DNA from: Chryseobacterium formosense
Lineage (GTDB): Bacteria; Bacteroidota; Bacteroidia; Flavobacteriales; Weeksellaceae
Direction: 5' to 3'
DNA: 64,000 bases
Assembly (NCBI RefSeq): GCF_900116415.1
Contig: NZ_FPAP01000002.1
Location: 62,001 to 126,000 of the forward strand
The position numbers and the translations under genes were made by a program. Below are positions 18,645 to 26,350 of the stretch, one piece after another (position 1 is the stretch's first letter; every line of letters begins with the position of its first letter). The notes under the pieces are model-generated. The model was not told the DNA's origin and did not search any database. It was given only the letters and a program-made list of their open reading frames with translations.

Positions 18645-19973
18645 ATGAAACGGAAGAATTTTATAACCTTAGCGTGGATATCTCTAGGAACATCGATGTT
18701 TTTCTTTTTTGCATTTACAAATGAGAAAACGTTCGAAAATTTCATGCTGACCATTCTCATTTCTTTCATGTACTCGTTTGTTCTGGGTGCAGGAAACGGC
18801 TTGATAAACGATTATCTCAACAAAAAGTTTCCATGGTCTGAAGCAACGACTAAAAGAGGAATTATCAGCATTGTCGTTATTCTGATTGCTAATATTATTC
18901 TGGTTTATTTCTGTAATTACATAAATTTTGTTGTTTTTCAGAAAGCGGCGACAACAGAAGAGTATTTTACGGGCAGATACAATTTTATCAATTGGTTTAC
19001 CATCAATGTGGCGCTTCTGATCTCTGCTTTTCTTCATGCAAAAGGTTTTATGGACGAATTGAAAAAAACGTCTAAAAAAGAAGTTGTAGAGCAGAAATTA
19101 ATTGCAAAATCAGCAAATGCCCAGTTTGAAAGTTTAAAAAACCAGCTCGATCCTCATTTTTTGTTTAATTCTTTAAATGTTTTAAGTTCGCTGATCGACG
19201 AAAATCCTGTTCAGGCTCAGAAGTTTACCGCTTCCATGTCAAAGATTTACCGGTATGTTCTCGAGCAGAAAGATAAAGAACTTGTTACGGTTGAGGATGA
19301 AATTGAATTTGCAAAAATCTACTGCGATCTTCTGAAAACGCGATTTGAGGACAGCGTGAATTTCGATTTTAATGTGGATAAAGAAAGCCTGAAAAGATTT
19401 GTAGTTCCGCTTTCTTTGCAGTTGCTTTTGGAGAATTGCATTAAACACAACTTAGCAACTTCTTCAAAGCCTTTGGTGATCAAAATTTTTACGGAAGGCG
19501 ATACTTTATGCATTGAAAATAACCTGCAGATTCGCGAGCAGATCAAAGAAAGTGCGGGAATAGGTTTGGCAAATATTGTTCAGCGGTATTCTTTACTCAC
19601 AAAAAAGAATGTTTTTATTGAAAAGTCTGAAGACTATTTTAAAGTAAAAATTCCTATTCTTAATGAGAAGCCAAATCTTGTTTTGAATAAAGAAGATGAA
19701 AACAAAGCCTATCTAAGAGCTCGAAAACGTGTAAAAGAGATTAAAAGTTTTTATGCAAACCTTACCTCATATTGCATCATCATTCCTTTTTTAATTTTTG
19801 TGAATCTTTATACTCAAAATAAGTATCATTGGTTTTGGTGGCCGCTTTTAGGATGGGGAATCGGGGTTGCTTCCCATGCATTTCAGGTTTTTGGGATCGG
19901 GCAATCTTGGCAGGAAAAGAAGATTCAGGAAATTATGGACAAACAAAAAAACAAACATCATGGAAAAATTTGA
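18645..19973 (+). CDS. LytS/YehU-type sensor histidine kinase fused to a C-terminal 2TM domain
   Basis: 442 residues. Four hydrophobic helices (about 10-25, 34-52, 72-92, 115-132) are followed by the His_kinase (PF06580-type) domain with the phospho-acceptor His171 in QLDPHFLFNSLNVLSSLI, and an ATPase half with ENCIKHNL (N box) and SAGIGLANIVQRY (G box). Unusually, a 2TM domain follows at about 345-442: RARKRVKEIKSFYANLTSY, then two hydrophobic helices and KKIQEIMDK. The neighbouring small genes encode the same domain alone. The likely partner is the LytTR regulator at 21106. No periplasmic sensor domain is seen, so a membrane-embedded signal is likely. The 3' end overlaps the next gene by 14 bases. 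Confidence 0.92.
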   Translation: MKRKNFITLAWISLGTSMFFFFAFTNEKTFENFMLTILISFMYSFVLGAGNGLINDYLNKKFPWSEATTKRGIISIVVILIANIILVYFCNYINFVVFQKAATTEEYFTGRYNFINWFTINVALLISAFLHAKGFMDELKKTSKKEVVEQKLIAKSANAQFESLKNQLDPHFLFNSLNVLSSLIDENPVQAQKFTASMSKIYRYVLEQKDKELVTVEDEIEFAKIYCDLLKTRFEDSVNFDFNVDKESLKRFVVPLSLQLLLENCIKHNLATSSKPLVIKIFTEGDTLCIENNLQIREQIKESAGIGLANIVQRYSLLTKKNVFIEKSEDYFKVKIPILNEKPNLVLNKEDENKAYLRARKRVKEIKSFYANLTSYCIIIPFLIFVNLYTQNKYHWFWWPLLGWGIGVASHAFQVFGIGQSWQEKKIQEIMDKQKNKHHGKI

Positions 19974-20265
19974 CGAAAACGATATTCATTATCAGCAAGC
20001 TAAGAAACAGGTCGAAAGACTGCGGGGTTTTTACGGACATCTCTTTTCTTATGTGGGAGTAAATATCATGATTGCCTTCTTTAATTACAGCAATTTGGCT
20101 CCCAATGAAAGCTATTTTCAGTTTAAAAACTTCTTCACAGCCATTTTTTGGGGAATCGGACTTTTAGCGCATGCTTTATTTGTTTTTTTGCCACGTTTCG
20201 ATTTTGCAAAACGTTGGGAAGAAAAGAAAATCCGGGAGTTCATGGAGAAAAATAAAGAAGAATGA
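19960..20265 (+). CDS. Stand-alone 2TM domain protein
   Basis: 101 residues from ATG 19960 (MEKFDENDIHYQQAKK), which overlaps the kinase's last 14 bases. It has the 2TM domain layout: an amphipathic ERLRGFYGHLFSYVG start, two hydrophobic helices around residues 27-44 and 58-75, and the closing WEEKKIREFMEK. It may assemble with, or compete for, the 2TM tail of the kinase; this is inference. It is followed by a hairpin terminator. Confidence 0.85.
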   Translation: MEKFDENDIHYQQAKKQVERLRGFYGHLFSYVGVNIMIAFFNYSNLAPNESYFQFKNFFTAIFWGIGLLAHALFVFLPRFDFAKRWEEKKIREFMEKNKEE

Positions 20266-20307
20266 TAAAACTTATTCTTATCTGAAAATTAAATGATATT
20301 TAGAAGC

Positions 20308-20338
20308 AAATCCCGATTTCAATTGAGTCGGGATTTTT
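20308..20338 (+). terminator. Terminator separating the kinase unit from the 2TM/LytTR unit
   Basis: AAATCCCGA (20308-20316) pairs perfectly with 20328-20336 and is followed by a short T run. It lies immediately upstream of the operator pair, so the next genes are a separate transcription unit. Confidence 0.75.
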
Positions 20339-20341
20339 ACT

Positions 20342-20371
20342 GTTCAGTATTGAAAAATTACAGCTCAGTCA
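20342..20371 (+). promoter_or_regulatory. LytTR-type operator, two direct repeats
   Basis: GTTCAGTAT (20342-20350) and GCTCAGTCA (20363-20371), 21 bases apart, the same spacing as at 15357-15386. It is probably the binding site of the LytTR regulator encoded at the end of this unit. Confidence 0.65.
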
Positions 20372-20402
20372 TATATAGTTGAATCGAGCATTGTTATCGA
20401 CT

Positions 20403-20410
20403 TAAATTTG
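20403..20410 (+). promoter_or_regulatory. -7 box of the 2TM/LytTR unit
   Basis: TAAATTTG, 40 bases after the start of the second operator box (39 at the receptor promoter). The ATG of the 2TM gene is at 20453. Confidence 0.6.
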
Positions 20411-20452
20411 ACTCAAGAAAACAAACAAATAATAATTCTAAAACAAAACATC

Positions 20453-20749
20453 ATGGAAAATTTATCATTCAACAAAGAAAATTTAGCGTACGAAAGAGCC
20501 GCAAAAAGAGTAAGAGACCTTAAAGGTTTTTACGGAAATCTTACTTCTTACTGTATGGTCATTCCTTTTTTAATTATTTTAAATTTTTTAACATCACCAA
20601 ATCATCTATGGTTTTACTGGCCAATGTTGGGTTGGGGAATCGGAATTGCAGCACACGCCGTAAACACTTTCGGGATCGGAAAAGATTGGGAAGAAAAGAA
20701 AATAAAAGAATTGATGGAGGCGGAAAGAAAGAATTCAAAATCACTTTAA
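20453..20749 (+). CDS. Stand-alone 2TM domain protein
   Basis: 98 residues from ATG 20453 (MENLSFNKEN). An upstream in-frame TTG at 20408 is rejected because it would overlap the promoter box. It is closely similar to the kinase tail: AYERAAKRVRDLKGFYGN, the pair of helices around residues 30-47 and 53-73, WPMLGWGIGIAAHA, and FGIGKDWEEKKIKEL. It is first in the unit leading to a broken 2TM gene and the LytTR regulator. Confidence 0.85.
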   Translation: MENLSFNKENLAYERAAKRVRDLKGFYGNLTSYCMVIPFLIILNFLTSPNHLWFYWPMLGWGIGIAAHAVNTFGIGKDWEEKKIKELMEAERKNSKSL

Positions 20750-20775
20750 TTAATCATCAATAAAAACTTATTATC

Positions 20776-21051
20776 ATGAATTATAACAGCGCACAAAAAA
20801 GAGTAAAAGAACTGAAATCATTCTACAAAAACTGTATGTGGTTTGGAATCGTTGCCTTGTTCATATTTTTCAGAAGACTCATGAAAAGCGGAGATTTGTC
20901 TTAATCAATATTTAGCGGATCTATTATTTTGACGGTTTGGGGAATTATTTTAGCTGTAAAAGCCGTAAAACTTTTTGTTTTTGATGCTGAATGGGAAAAC
21001 GAAATCATTGAAGAAGAACTTAAGAAGACCAAAAAGCCGATTAATTTTTAA
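20776..21051 (+). pseudogene. 2TM domain gene interrupted by an in-frame TAA
   Basis: A single frame of 91 codons reads as a 2TM domain protein except for TAA at 20902-20904. Before it: NYNSAQKRVKELKSFYKN and the first helix. After it, with no shift: a second helix (ILTVWGIILAVKAVKLF) and the usual charged tail EWENEIIEEELKK. A CAA-to-TAA change would explain it. The first 42 codons alone would give a one-helix protein. It could be a sequencing error, but the frame is otherwise clean. Confidence 0.85.
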
Positions 21052-21105
21052 AACTGAAAAGATTTAATTATTTTTATTTCGGAATAAAACTAAAACCAAA
21101 GCTCA

Positions 21106-21849
21106 ATGATAAAAACGGTCATTATCGAAGACGAAAAACCCGCTGCAAGAAAACTGGAAAGAATGCTGAACGAATTTCCTGACATTGAAGTGCTTGCGAA
21201 AATAGAATCGGTGGAAGAGGGGATTGCCTGGTTTTCTGAAAACGAACATCCACAGCTCATTTTTTCGGACATCGTTTTGGGAGATGGTCTTTCGTTTGAT
21301 ATCTTCGAGAAAATTTCTACGAAATCGTTTATCATTTACACCACAGCTTTCGATCAATACACTTTGAAAGCTTTTAAACTCAACAGCATCGACTATCTTC
21401 TGAAACCCATTATGGATGAAGATCTTTCGGGCGCGATTGAAAAGTTTAAATCATTTCTTCCTTCAGATCAGTCGGTAAATTCGGATGATATTAAACAGAT
21501 CATTAAAAAAGAAAGAACTACACTTTCAAGAATTCTGGTAAAGATCGGATATAATCTGAAAATTGTTCAAACCCACGAAATCAGCTGTTTTTACAGCGAA
21601 AATAAAATCGTTTATCTGCAGACTCAGGACAGAGCTTATCCTTCAGATTTCACTTTAGATGAATTGACAGATGTGCTTGATGATAAGAAGTTTTTCCGTG
21701 CAAACAGACAGTTTATTATTAATTCGGATTACATCAAAAATATTCATACTTCACCCAATTATAAAGTGGAGCTCAACTTCCAGCCGCAGGAAGAAATTAC
21801 AGTAAGCCGCGAACGGGTGAAGGATTTTAAAGATTGGTTGGTAAATTAG
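21106..21849 (+). CDS. LytTR-family response regulator
   Basis: 247 residues. The receiver domain has Glu9-Asp10, the phospho-acceptor Asp55 (LIFSDIVLG), Thr80 and Lys100 (YLLKPI). A linker leads to a LytTR DNA-binding domain at about 145-245 (LVKIGYNLKIVQTHEISCFYS ending RVKDFKDWL), of the kind that binds paired direct repeats about two helical turns apart. It is the cognate regulator for the 2TM-tailed kinase upstream. The operator pairs at 15357 and 20342 are candidate targets, the second giving autoregulation. Confidence 0.93.
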   Translation: MIKTVIIEDEKPAARKLERMLNEFPDIEVLAKIESVEEGIAWFSENEHPQLIFSDIVLGDGLSFDIFEKISTKSFIIYTTAFDQYTLKAFKLNSIDYLLKPIMDEDLSGAIEKFKSFLPSDQSVNSDDIKQIIKKERTTLSRILVKIGYNLKIVQTHEISCFYSENKIVYLQTQDRAYPSDFTLDELTDVLDDKKFFRANRQFIINSDYIKNIHTSPNYKVELNFQPQEEITVSRERVKDFKDWLVN

Positions 21850-21851
21850 AA

Positions 21852-21883
21852 TAAAAAAGAGGTCTGAATTTCTTCAAACCTCT
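21852..21883 (-). terminator. Hairpin between the LytTR gene and the minus-strand small gene
   Basis: AGAGGTCTGAA (21858-21868) pairs with 21873-21883 with one mismatch. On the minus strand the stem is followed by T residues, so it ends the small gene at 21892. Confidence 0.7.
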
Positions 21884-21891
21884 AGCGATAA

Positions 21892-22095
21892 TTATTTTTC
21901 AATTTCCTTTTCCGGCTTATAACCATATTTTTCAACTAAGATATAAGTTAGAACCACAAGAATGATACTTATCGTTAATCTCGAATTCTCAGGATGTACA
22001 ATTTCCTGATAAAGATTGTATCCTAAAACAGCAGATACTACTGCAATTAAAACCTGATTTACATAAGCGTACTGATTTTTCAAAAAAGTTTTCAT
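21892..22095 (-). CDS. Small two-helix membrane protein
   Basis: 67 residues. Two hydrophobic helices (about 14-28 and 42-54) joined by a short loop with HPENSRLT, and a charged C-terminal tail, KYGYKPEKEIEK. It has an ATG start and a terminator hairpin directly after the stop, which supports a real gene. No known family and no functional clue from the neighbours. Confidence 0.55.
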   Translation of the reverse strand: MKTFLKNQYAYVNQVLIAVVSAVLGYNLYQEIVHPENSRLTISIILVVLTYILVEKYGYKPEKEIEK

Positions 22096-22213
22096 AATGA
22101 TGTTTTTTATTGTTATTTATCAGGTAAGTATCACAATCTTAAATATGTTACAACAAATAAAAGTCCGGAAATATTGCAAACCTTATTATAAATGAATATT
22201 TAATCTGATGAAT

Positions 22214-22984
22214 TTATTTCATTAAACTAATATTTGTAAGACCACCATCCGAAAGAATTTCTGTTCCTACAATAAAAGATGATTCATCTGACGCTAAAAA
22301 TACAGCAGCATTTCCGATATCAGAAGGCAATCCCTGTCTTCCGATGGGTGTAATATCTATCCAGGTTTGTTTCACCTGATCCAAATGTTCTTCCGGTACC
22401 ATTTTCCCGAAAACCGGTGTGTCAATAGAACCGGGAGAAAGGGCATTCACTCTTATTTTTCGTGGAAGTAAATCTAAAGATAAGCCTTTTGCCAATGATA
22501 TTATTGCTGCTTTTGCCGCCGAATAAATCGCCATTCCGGGTGCAGCACGATGAGCAGCACTGGAACCAATCAAAATAACCGAAGCTCCGTCGTTAAGGTA
22601 TGGAAGTGATTTTTGGACCGTGAAATAGGAACTTTTTAAATTTAAATCCATATATTTATCGTAGCTCTCTTCTGTAACCTGGTCAATTGTACCCATCGCT
22701 ACACCATCTACTACGCCTCCTGCATTGACGACCAATACATCTATTTTACCAAACTTTTCGAAGGTGTGTCTAAAAGTGTTTTCTAAATCATCAAGATTCG
22801 TGACATCTCCTACAATACCTATAAAATCTGTGCCCAAAGCTTCAACAGAATTATTCAGAGTTGCTTTATTTCTTCCGGTAATAGTGCCAACTGCTCCTTC
22901 GTTTTTAAAAGCTTCTGCAATCCCAAATCCGATACCGCTGTTTCCACCTGTAACAACGGTTACTTTATTTTTTAATCTGTTCAT
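22214..22984 (-). CDS. SDR family oxidoreductase
   Basis: 256 residues. Cofactor loop TGGNSGIG at 12-19, NAGG at about 87-90, catalytic Ser (LIGSSAAHRAA) and YSAAK. The product is a classical SDR reductase or dehydrogenase, substrate unknown. It follows another SDR gene on the same strand after a 14-base gap, so both are read from the divergent promoter region beside the HxlR gene. The C-terminal GGLTN is unlike FabG's GGM. Confidence 0.88.
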   Translation of the reverse strand: MNRLKNKVTVVTGGNSGIGFGIAEAFKNEGAVGTITGRNKATLNNSVEALGTDFIGIVGDVTNLDDLENTFRHTFEKFGKIDVLVVNAGGVVDGVAMGTIDQVTEESYDKYMDLNLKSSYFTVQKSLPYLNDGASVILIGSSAAHRAAPGMAIYSAAKAAIISLAKGLSLDLLPRKIRVNALSPGSIDTPVFGKMVPEEHLDQVKQTWIDITPIGRQGLPSDIGNAAVFLASDESSFIVGTEILSDGGLTNISLMK

Positions 22985-22998
22985 TTTTATTACATTAA

Positions 22999-23754
22999 TT
23001 ATAAGCCAAAAATTCCTCCTGAAACGGCGATCTGTTCACCGGTAATCCATCCTGCATCGTCCGAAGCAATAAATACAGCCACTTTTGCAATATCTTCCGG
23101 CTGTCCGGTTCGTCCGAGTGGAGTTGTAGATATAAGTTTTGCTTCAAATTCACTTCCGATAAAACCTGCGCTGTGAGATCCTTCTGTTTCTACAACACCC
23201 GGCAATATAGAATTGATGCGGATATTTCTTCCTGAAAACTCTTTTGAAAGCGCAACTGTAAAAGCATCTAACGCCGTTTTCGTAGCAGAATACACCGAAC
23301 CTGTTGGCAACGGAGAACGGCTCGCTCCTGAACTGATATTGATGATGTTTCCTCCTTTTTCACCAAATAATTTTAATGCCGACTGAATCGCAAAAACAGA
23401 TCCTAAAACATTAATGTTGAATTGCTGATGAAATGTTTCAGCGGTTACCTGTTCGATAGGTTCATAATTATAAATTCCGGCGTTGTTTACTAAAATATCC
23501 AGTGTGCCAAAAGCATTTTTGATTTCGTCAAAAAGTCTGATGACATCAGTTTCTTTCGAGACATCGCCCTGCACAGCCATTGCAGTTCCGCCATTGTTGG
23601 TAATCTCATTCACAACTTTATCTGCATCTTCTTTACTCGAAGCGTAGTTTACTACTACTTTTGCGCCTTCTGCTGCAAAATATTTAGCGATTGATGCTCC
23701 TATTCCTTTTGAAGCGCCAGTAACTAAAGCTACTTTATTTTTCAATTTGTCCAT
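22999..23754 (-). CDS. SDR family oxidoreductase (first gene of the HxlR-linked unit)
   Basis: 251 residues. TGASKGIG at 13-20, NNAG at about 90-93, Ser (ISSGAS) and YSATK. Close in type to glucose/ribitol dehydrogenase-like SDRs. It is divergent from the HxlR-type regulator with a GTAAC repeat array between them, so it is probably the regulator's target. HxlR regulators often control redox or electrophile-detoxifying enzymes; assignment of that role here is inference. Confidence 0.88.
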   Translation of the reverse strand: MDKLKNKVALVTGASKGIGASIAKYFAAEGAKVVVNYASSKEDADKVVNEITNNGGTAMAVQGDVSKETDVIRLFDEIKNAFGTLDILVNNAGIYNYEPIEQVTAETFHQQFNINVLGSVFAIQSALKLFGEKGGNIINISSGASRSPLPTGSVYSATKTALDAFTVALSKEFSGRNIRINSILPGVVETEGSHSAGFIGSEFEAKLISTTPLGRTGQPEDIAKVAVFIASDDAGWITGEQIAVSGGIFGL

Positions 23755-23782
23755 CGTTCTTATCTGTTTTAAAATTCTGAGA

Positions 23783-23790
23783 CAAAATTA
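23783..23790 (-). promoter_or_regulatory. -7 box of the SDR unit
   Basis: TAATTTTG on the minus strand, 29 bases from the SDR start, next to the GTAAC array. Confidence 0.5.
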
Positions 23791-23810
23791 TTATATATAA
23801 ATTTATTTTG

Positions 23811-23869
23811 GTAACTTTGTAACGAAAAGTAACAGTAACAACGAAGTAACGTTGTAACATAAAAGTAAC
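23811..23869. promoter_or_regulatory. GTAAC repeat array in the HxlR/SDR divergent promoter
   Basis: GTAAC occurs seven times on the plus strand, at 23811, 23819, 23829, 23835, 23846, 23854 and 23865. The array covers the plus-strand -7 box (TAACTTTG, 23812-23819) and the upstream flank of the minus-strand promoter, the right position for an operator of the HxlR regulator. Confidence 0.65.
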
Positions 23870-23874
23870 CACCT

Positions 23875-24291
23875 ATGAGTTGTCAACCCTTAAAAACAGA
23901 TGGTCATAAAAAAGAAATGATGGCCGTACAGGACTCGATGGATGTATTGAGCGGGAAATGGAAAATATCCATTATTTCATCAATTTGCTATTATAATAAG
24001 AGAAGATTTTCTGATATCCTCAACGACGTAGTAGGGATTTCTAATAAAATGCTGAGCAAGGAATTGAAAGAGCTGGAAATCAATAAATTAATTAAACGAA
24101 CGGTTTTAGATACTCAACCTATAACAGTACAATATGAACTTACAGCGCATGGTAAATCTCTGCAGACAATCATAAATAATCTGACAGATTGGGGAATAAA
24201 ACATAGAAAAGAAATCATTGGAGGAGACAATAAAATTTCTAACGATTCTGAGCCGAATTTTGCTTTGGCTGAAAATGTTGAAGGTTCATAG
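23875..24291 (+). CDS. HxlR-family transcriptional regulator
   Basis: 138 residues of the winged-helix HxlR type: MDVLSGKWKISIISSICYY, then FSDILNDVVGISNKMLSKEL (recognition helix) and LIKRTVLDTQPITVQYELT (wing), ending in a dimerisation helix around LTDWGIKHRKE. Cys3 near the N-terminus is in a place used by redox-sensing HxlR/YodB proteins; whether it is functional is unknown. Divergent from two SDR genes with an array of seven GTAAC repeats between, indicating autoregulation and control of the SDRs. Confidence 0.92.
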   Translation: MSCQPLKTDGHKKEMMAVQDSMDVLSGKWKISIISSICYYNKRRFSDILNDVVGISNKMLSKELKELEINKLIKRTVLDTQPITVQYELTAHGKSLQTIINNLTDWGIKHRKEIIGGDNKISNDSEPNFALAENVEGS

Positions 24292-24355
24292 TTTTAATTA
24301 AAATCTTGATAATTAATTATCAGAATTCCCAACAGATTTCTAGATTATGAACACA

Positions 24356-24384
24356 AAAAAAGACCTGAAAAGGTCTTTTTTATT
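24356..24384 (-). terminator. mnmA terminator
   Basis: AAAAAAGACCT (24356-24366) and its complement at 24371-24381 around the loop GAAA. On the minus strand it forms a stem followed by T residues; it could also end the HxlR transcript. Confidence 0.8.
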
Positions 24385-25571
24385 TATGAAATCACGCCAC
24401 TTCCAATCAGTTCATCATCAATATACCAAGCTGCAAACTGTCCTTCGGCAATTGCAGATTGTGGTTTTTCAAATTCCATGTAGAATGCATTTTCAAACTG
24501 ATAAATCGTTGCCTTATCCAAAGCCTGTCTGTAACGGAATCTTGCCATTACTTCCATTGATTCTCCATTTTGTAATCTAAGATCTTCTCGTACCCAATGC
24601 AATTCAGAATTATCGATTTTCAACGCTTTTTTATGTAATCCAGGAAAACTGTGACCTTCGCCAACAAAGATGATGTTGTTTTCCATATCTCTTGAGACGA
24701 TAAAACAGCTTTCTTTATGTCCGCCTATTCCAAGTCCCTTGCTTTGTCCGATCGTGAAAAATTGGGCTCCTTGATGTTTTCCTATTACTTTTCCGTCAGT
24801 TTTTTTATAATTGATTTTTCTGCTTAAATATTCCAACTCTTCCTTTTTTGAAGAAAATTCCGGAGTTTCCTGAGCAAAAAGGGGAGAATCTTTGAAAATT
24901 TCTACAATTTCACCTTCTTTCGGAACCAATTGTTGTTGTAAAAACTGCGGTAAACTTACTTTTCCGATAAAACATAATCCCTGAGAATCTTTTTTATCAG
25001 CGGTTACCAATTCCATTTTTCTGGCAATTTCTCTTACTTCGGGCTTCGTGAGTTCTCCAATCGGAAATAAAGCTTTAGACAATTGATCCTGGCTCAACTG
25101 ACATAAAAAGTAAGACTGATCTTTATTATTGTCTTTTCCGGCCAAAAGATGGAAGATTTCTTTTCCATTTTCATCGAAAGTAGAATCTACTCTTGCATAA
25201 TGTCCGGTTGCGACTTTATCTGCACCCAATGACATCGCCGTTTTCATAAAAACATCAAATTTCACTTCTCTATTGCACAAAACATCAGGATTCGGAGTTC
25301 TTCCTTTCTGATATTCGTCAAACATATAATCAACGATTCTTTCTTTGTAAAGTTCGCTCATATCAATCACCTGAAAAGGAATTCCGAGCTTTTGAGCAAC
25401 CATCAATGCATCATTGCTGTCTTCAATCCACGGACATTCATCTTCCAAAGTGACCGATGCGTCATTCCAGTTTCTCATAAAAAGAGCCACGACTTCGTGC
25501 CCTTGCTGCTGCAGCAAATATGCTGTAACACTCGAATCTACGCCTCCTGAGAGACCTACTACTACTTTCAT
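24384..25571 (-). CDS. mnmA: tRNA-specific 2-thiouridylase MnmA
   Basis: 395 residues. The PP-loop [15 protein letters not shown] at about 6-20 activates the wobble uridine with ATP. The catalytic cysteines are in [10 protein letters not shown] and [10 protein letters not shown]. It adds sulphur at C2 of the wobble uridine in tRNA for Lys, Glu and Gln. The C-terminal beta domains are present, so it is full length. Monocistronic, with a TAATTTTG box upstream on the minus strand and a GAAA-loop terminator after it. Confidence 0.95.
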   Translation of the reverse strand: MKVVVGLSGGVDSSVTAYLLQQQGHEVVALFMRNWNDASVTLEDECPWIEDSNDALMVAQKLGIPFQVIDMSELYKERIVDYMFDEYQKGRTPNPDVLCNREVKFDVFMKTAMSLGADKVATGHYARVDSTFDENGKEIFHLLAGKDNNKDQSYFLCQLSQDQLSKALFPIGELTKPEVREIARKMELVTADKKDSQGLCFIGKVSLPQFLQQQLVPKEGEIVEIFKDSPLFAQETPEFSSKKEELEYLSRKINYKKTDGKVIGKHQGAQFFTIGQSKGLGIGGHKESCFIVSRDMENNIIFVGEGHSFPGLHKKALKIDNSELHWVREDLRLQNGESMEVMARFRYRQALDKATIYQFENAFYMEFEKPQSAIAEGQFAAWYIDDELIGSGVIS

Positions 25572-25617
25572 ATATTCAATTTTACGAAACTCTTAACGGG
25601 AGTTCTTAGTTGAGACG

Positions 25618-25625
25618 CAAAATTA
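25618..25625 (-). promoter_or_regulatory. -7 box of mnmA
   Basis: TAATTTTG on the minus strand, about 46 bases upstream of the ATG. A TTG lies 15 bases further upstream (25641-25643). Confidence 0.5.
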
Positions 25626-25722
25626 CAATAATCCTATTCGCAAAAAAAATGATAATTTTAGGGATTGATAAAAACGATTGTTTTAAAATCACCTAAAATT
25701 TAACCAAACAAAAAATTATCAT

Positions 25723-26250
25723 ATGAAAAAACTGTTTATTGCTTCACTCATTCTTATATCAGGACTTTCATTTTCTCAGATTGCAGTAGGAACAACTGAA
25801 GAAAACAATACCCGTTGGACCTTCGGTGGAGGAATCGGCTTCGGTTTCGGAAGCAATTCGATGTTTAATCTACAGGCTTCACCTCGTGTCGGTTACAGGC
25901 TTACCGATGATTTAGAAGCCGGAGTAACAGGAACGGTAATGTGGCAGACGTCGGATTTTTATAATTCTACCATGTTTGGAGTTGGTCCTTTTGTGAACTA
26001 CTATTTCGCAAGGTCTTTTTATGTAAGCGGAAATCTGCAACATTTTTTCATCAACTATAAAGACAAATATTACGACTTTAAAGCAAGTGATGAAGAAACG
26101 GCTTTGTATTTAGGGGGTGGCTATTTACAGAGAATCGGAAATAATTCTTTTCTGCAGCTCGGTATAATGTACAATGTTTTATATAAAGAGAACAATAGTA
26201 TTTTTGCCAATGGACTTGTTCCGAGTATTGGGTTTGTTGTTGGTTTATAA
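25723..26250 (+). CDS. Outer-membrane beta-barrel protein
   Basis: 175 residues with a signal peptide (KKLFIASLILISGLSFSQ). Alternating aromatic and glycine residues, including TFGGGIGFGFGS and LYLGGGYLQRIG, and a final Val-Gly-Leu end indicate an eight-strand-type outer-membrane barrel of the OmpW/OmpA-like kind. No peptidoglycan-binding domain is present. Substrate or partner unknown. Followed by a hairpin terminator. Confidence 0.8.
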   Translation: MKKLFIASLILISGLSFSQIAVGTTEENNTRWTFGGGIGFGFGSNSMFNLQASPRVGYRLTDDLEAGVTGTVMWQTSDFYNSTMFGVGPFVNYYFARSFYVSGNLQHFFINYKDKYYDFKASDEETALYLGGGYLQRIGNNSFLQLGIMYNVLYKENNSIFANGLVPSIGFVVGL

Positions 26251-26299
26251 GTTTAAAATTACTCTCAATTATCTTCGGAAATTGTGTGAGATAAAATAA

Positions 26300-26332
26300 A
26301 AAAGCATCGAGAAAACTCCCGATGCTTTTCAT
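26300..26332. terminator. Hairpin between convergent beta-barrel and clpC genes
   Basis: AAAAGCATCG (26300-26309) pairs with 26320-26329, usable from either strand. Confidence 0.75.
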
Positions 26333-26350
26333 TTATAATCAATTATTATT

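Noticed and set aside
24347..24580. Plus-strand frame over the end of mnmA
   Set aside because: Antisense to mnmA and runs through its terminator hairpin; not a gene.
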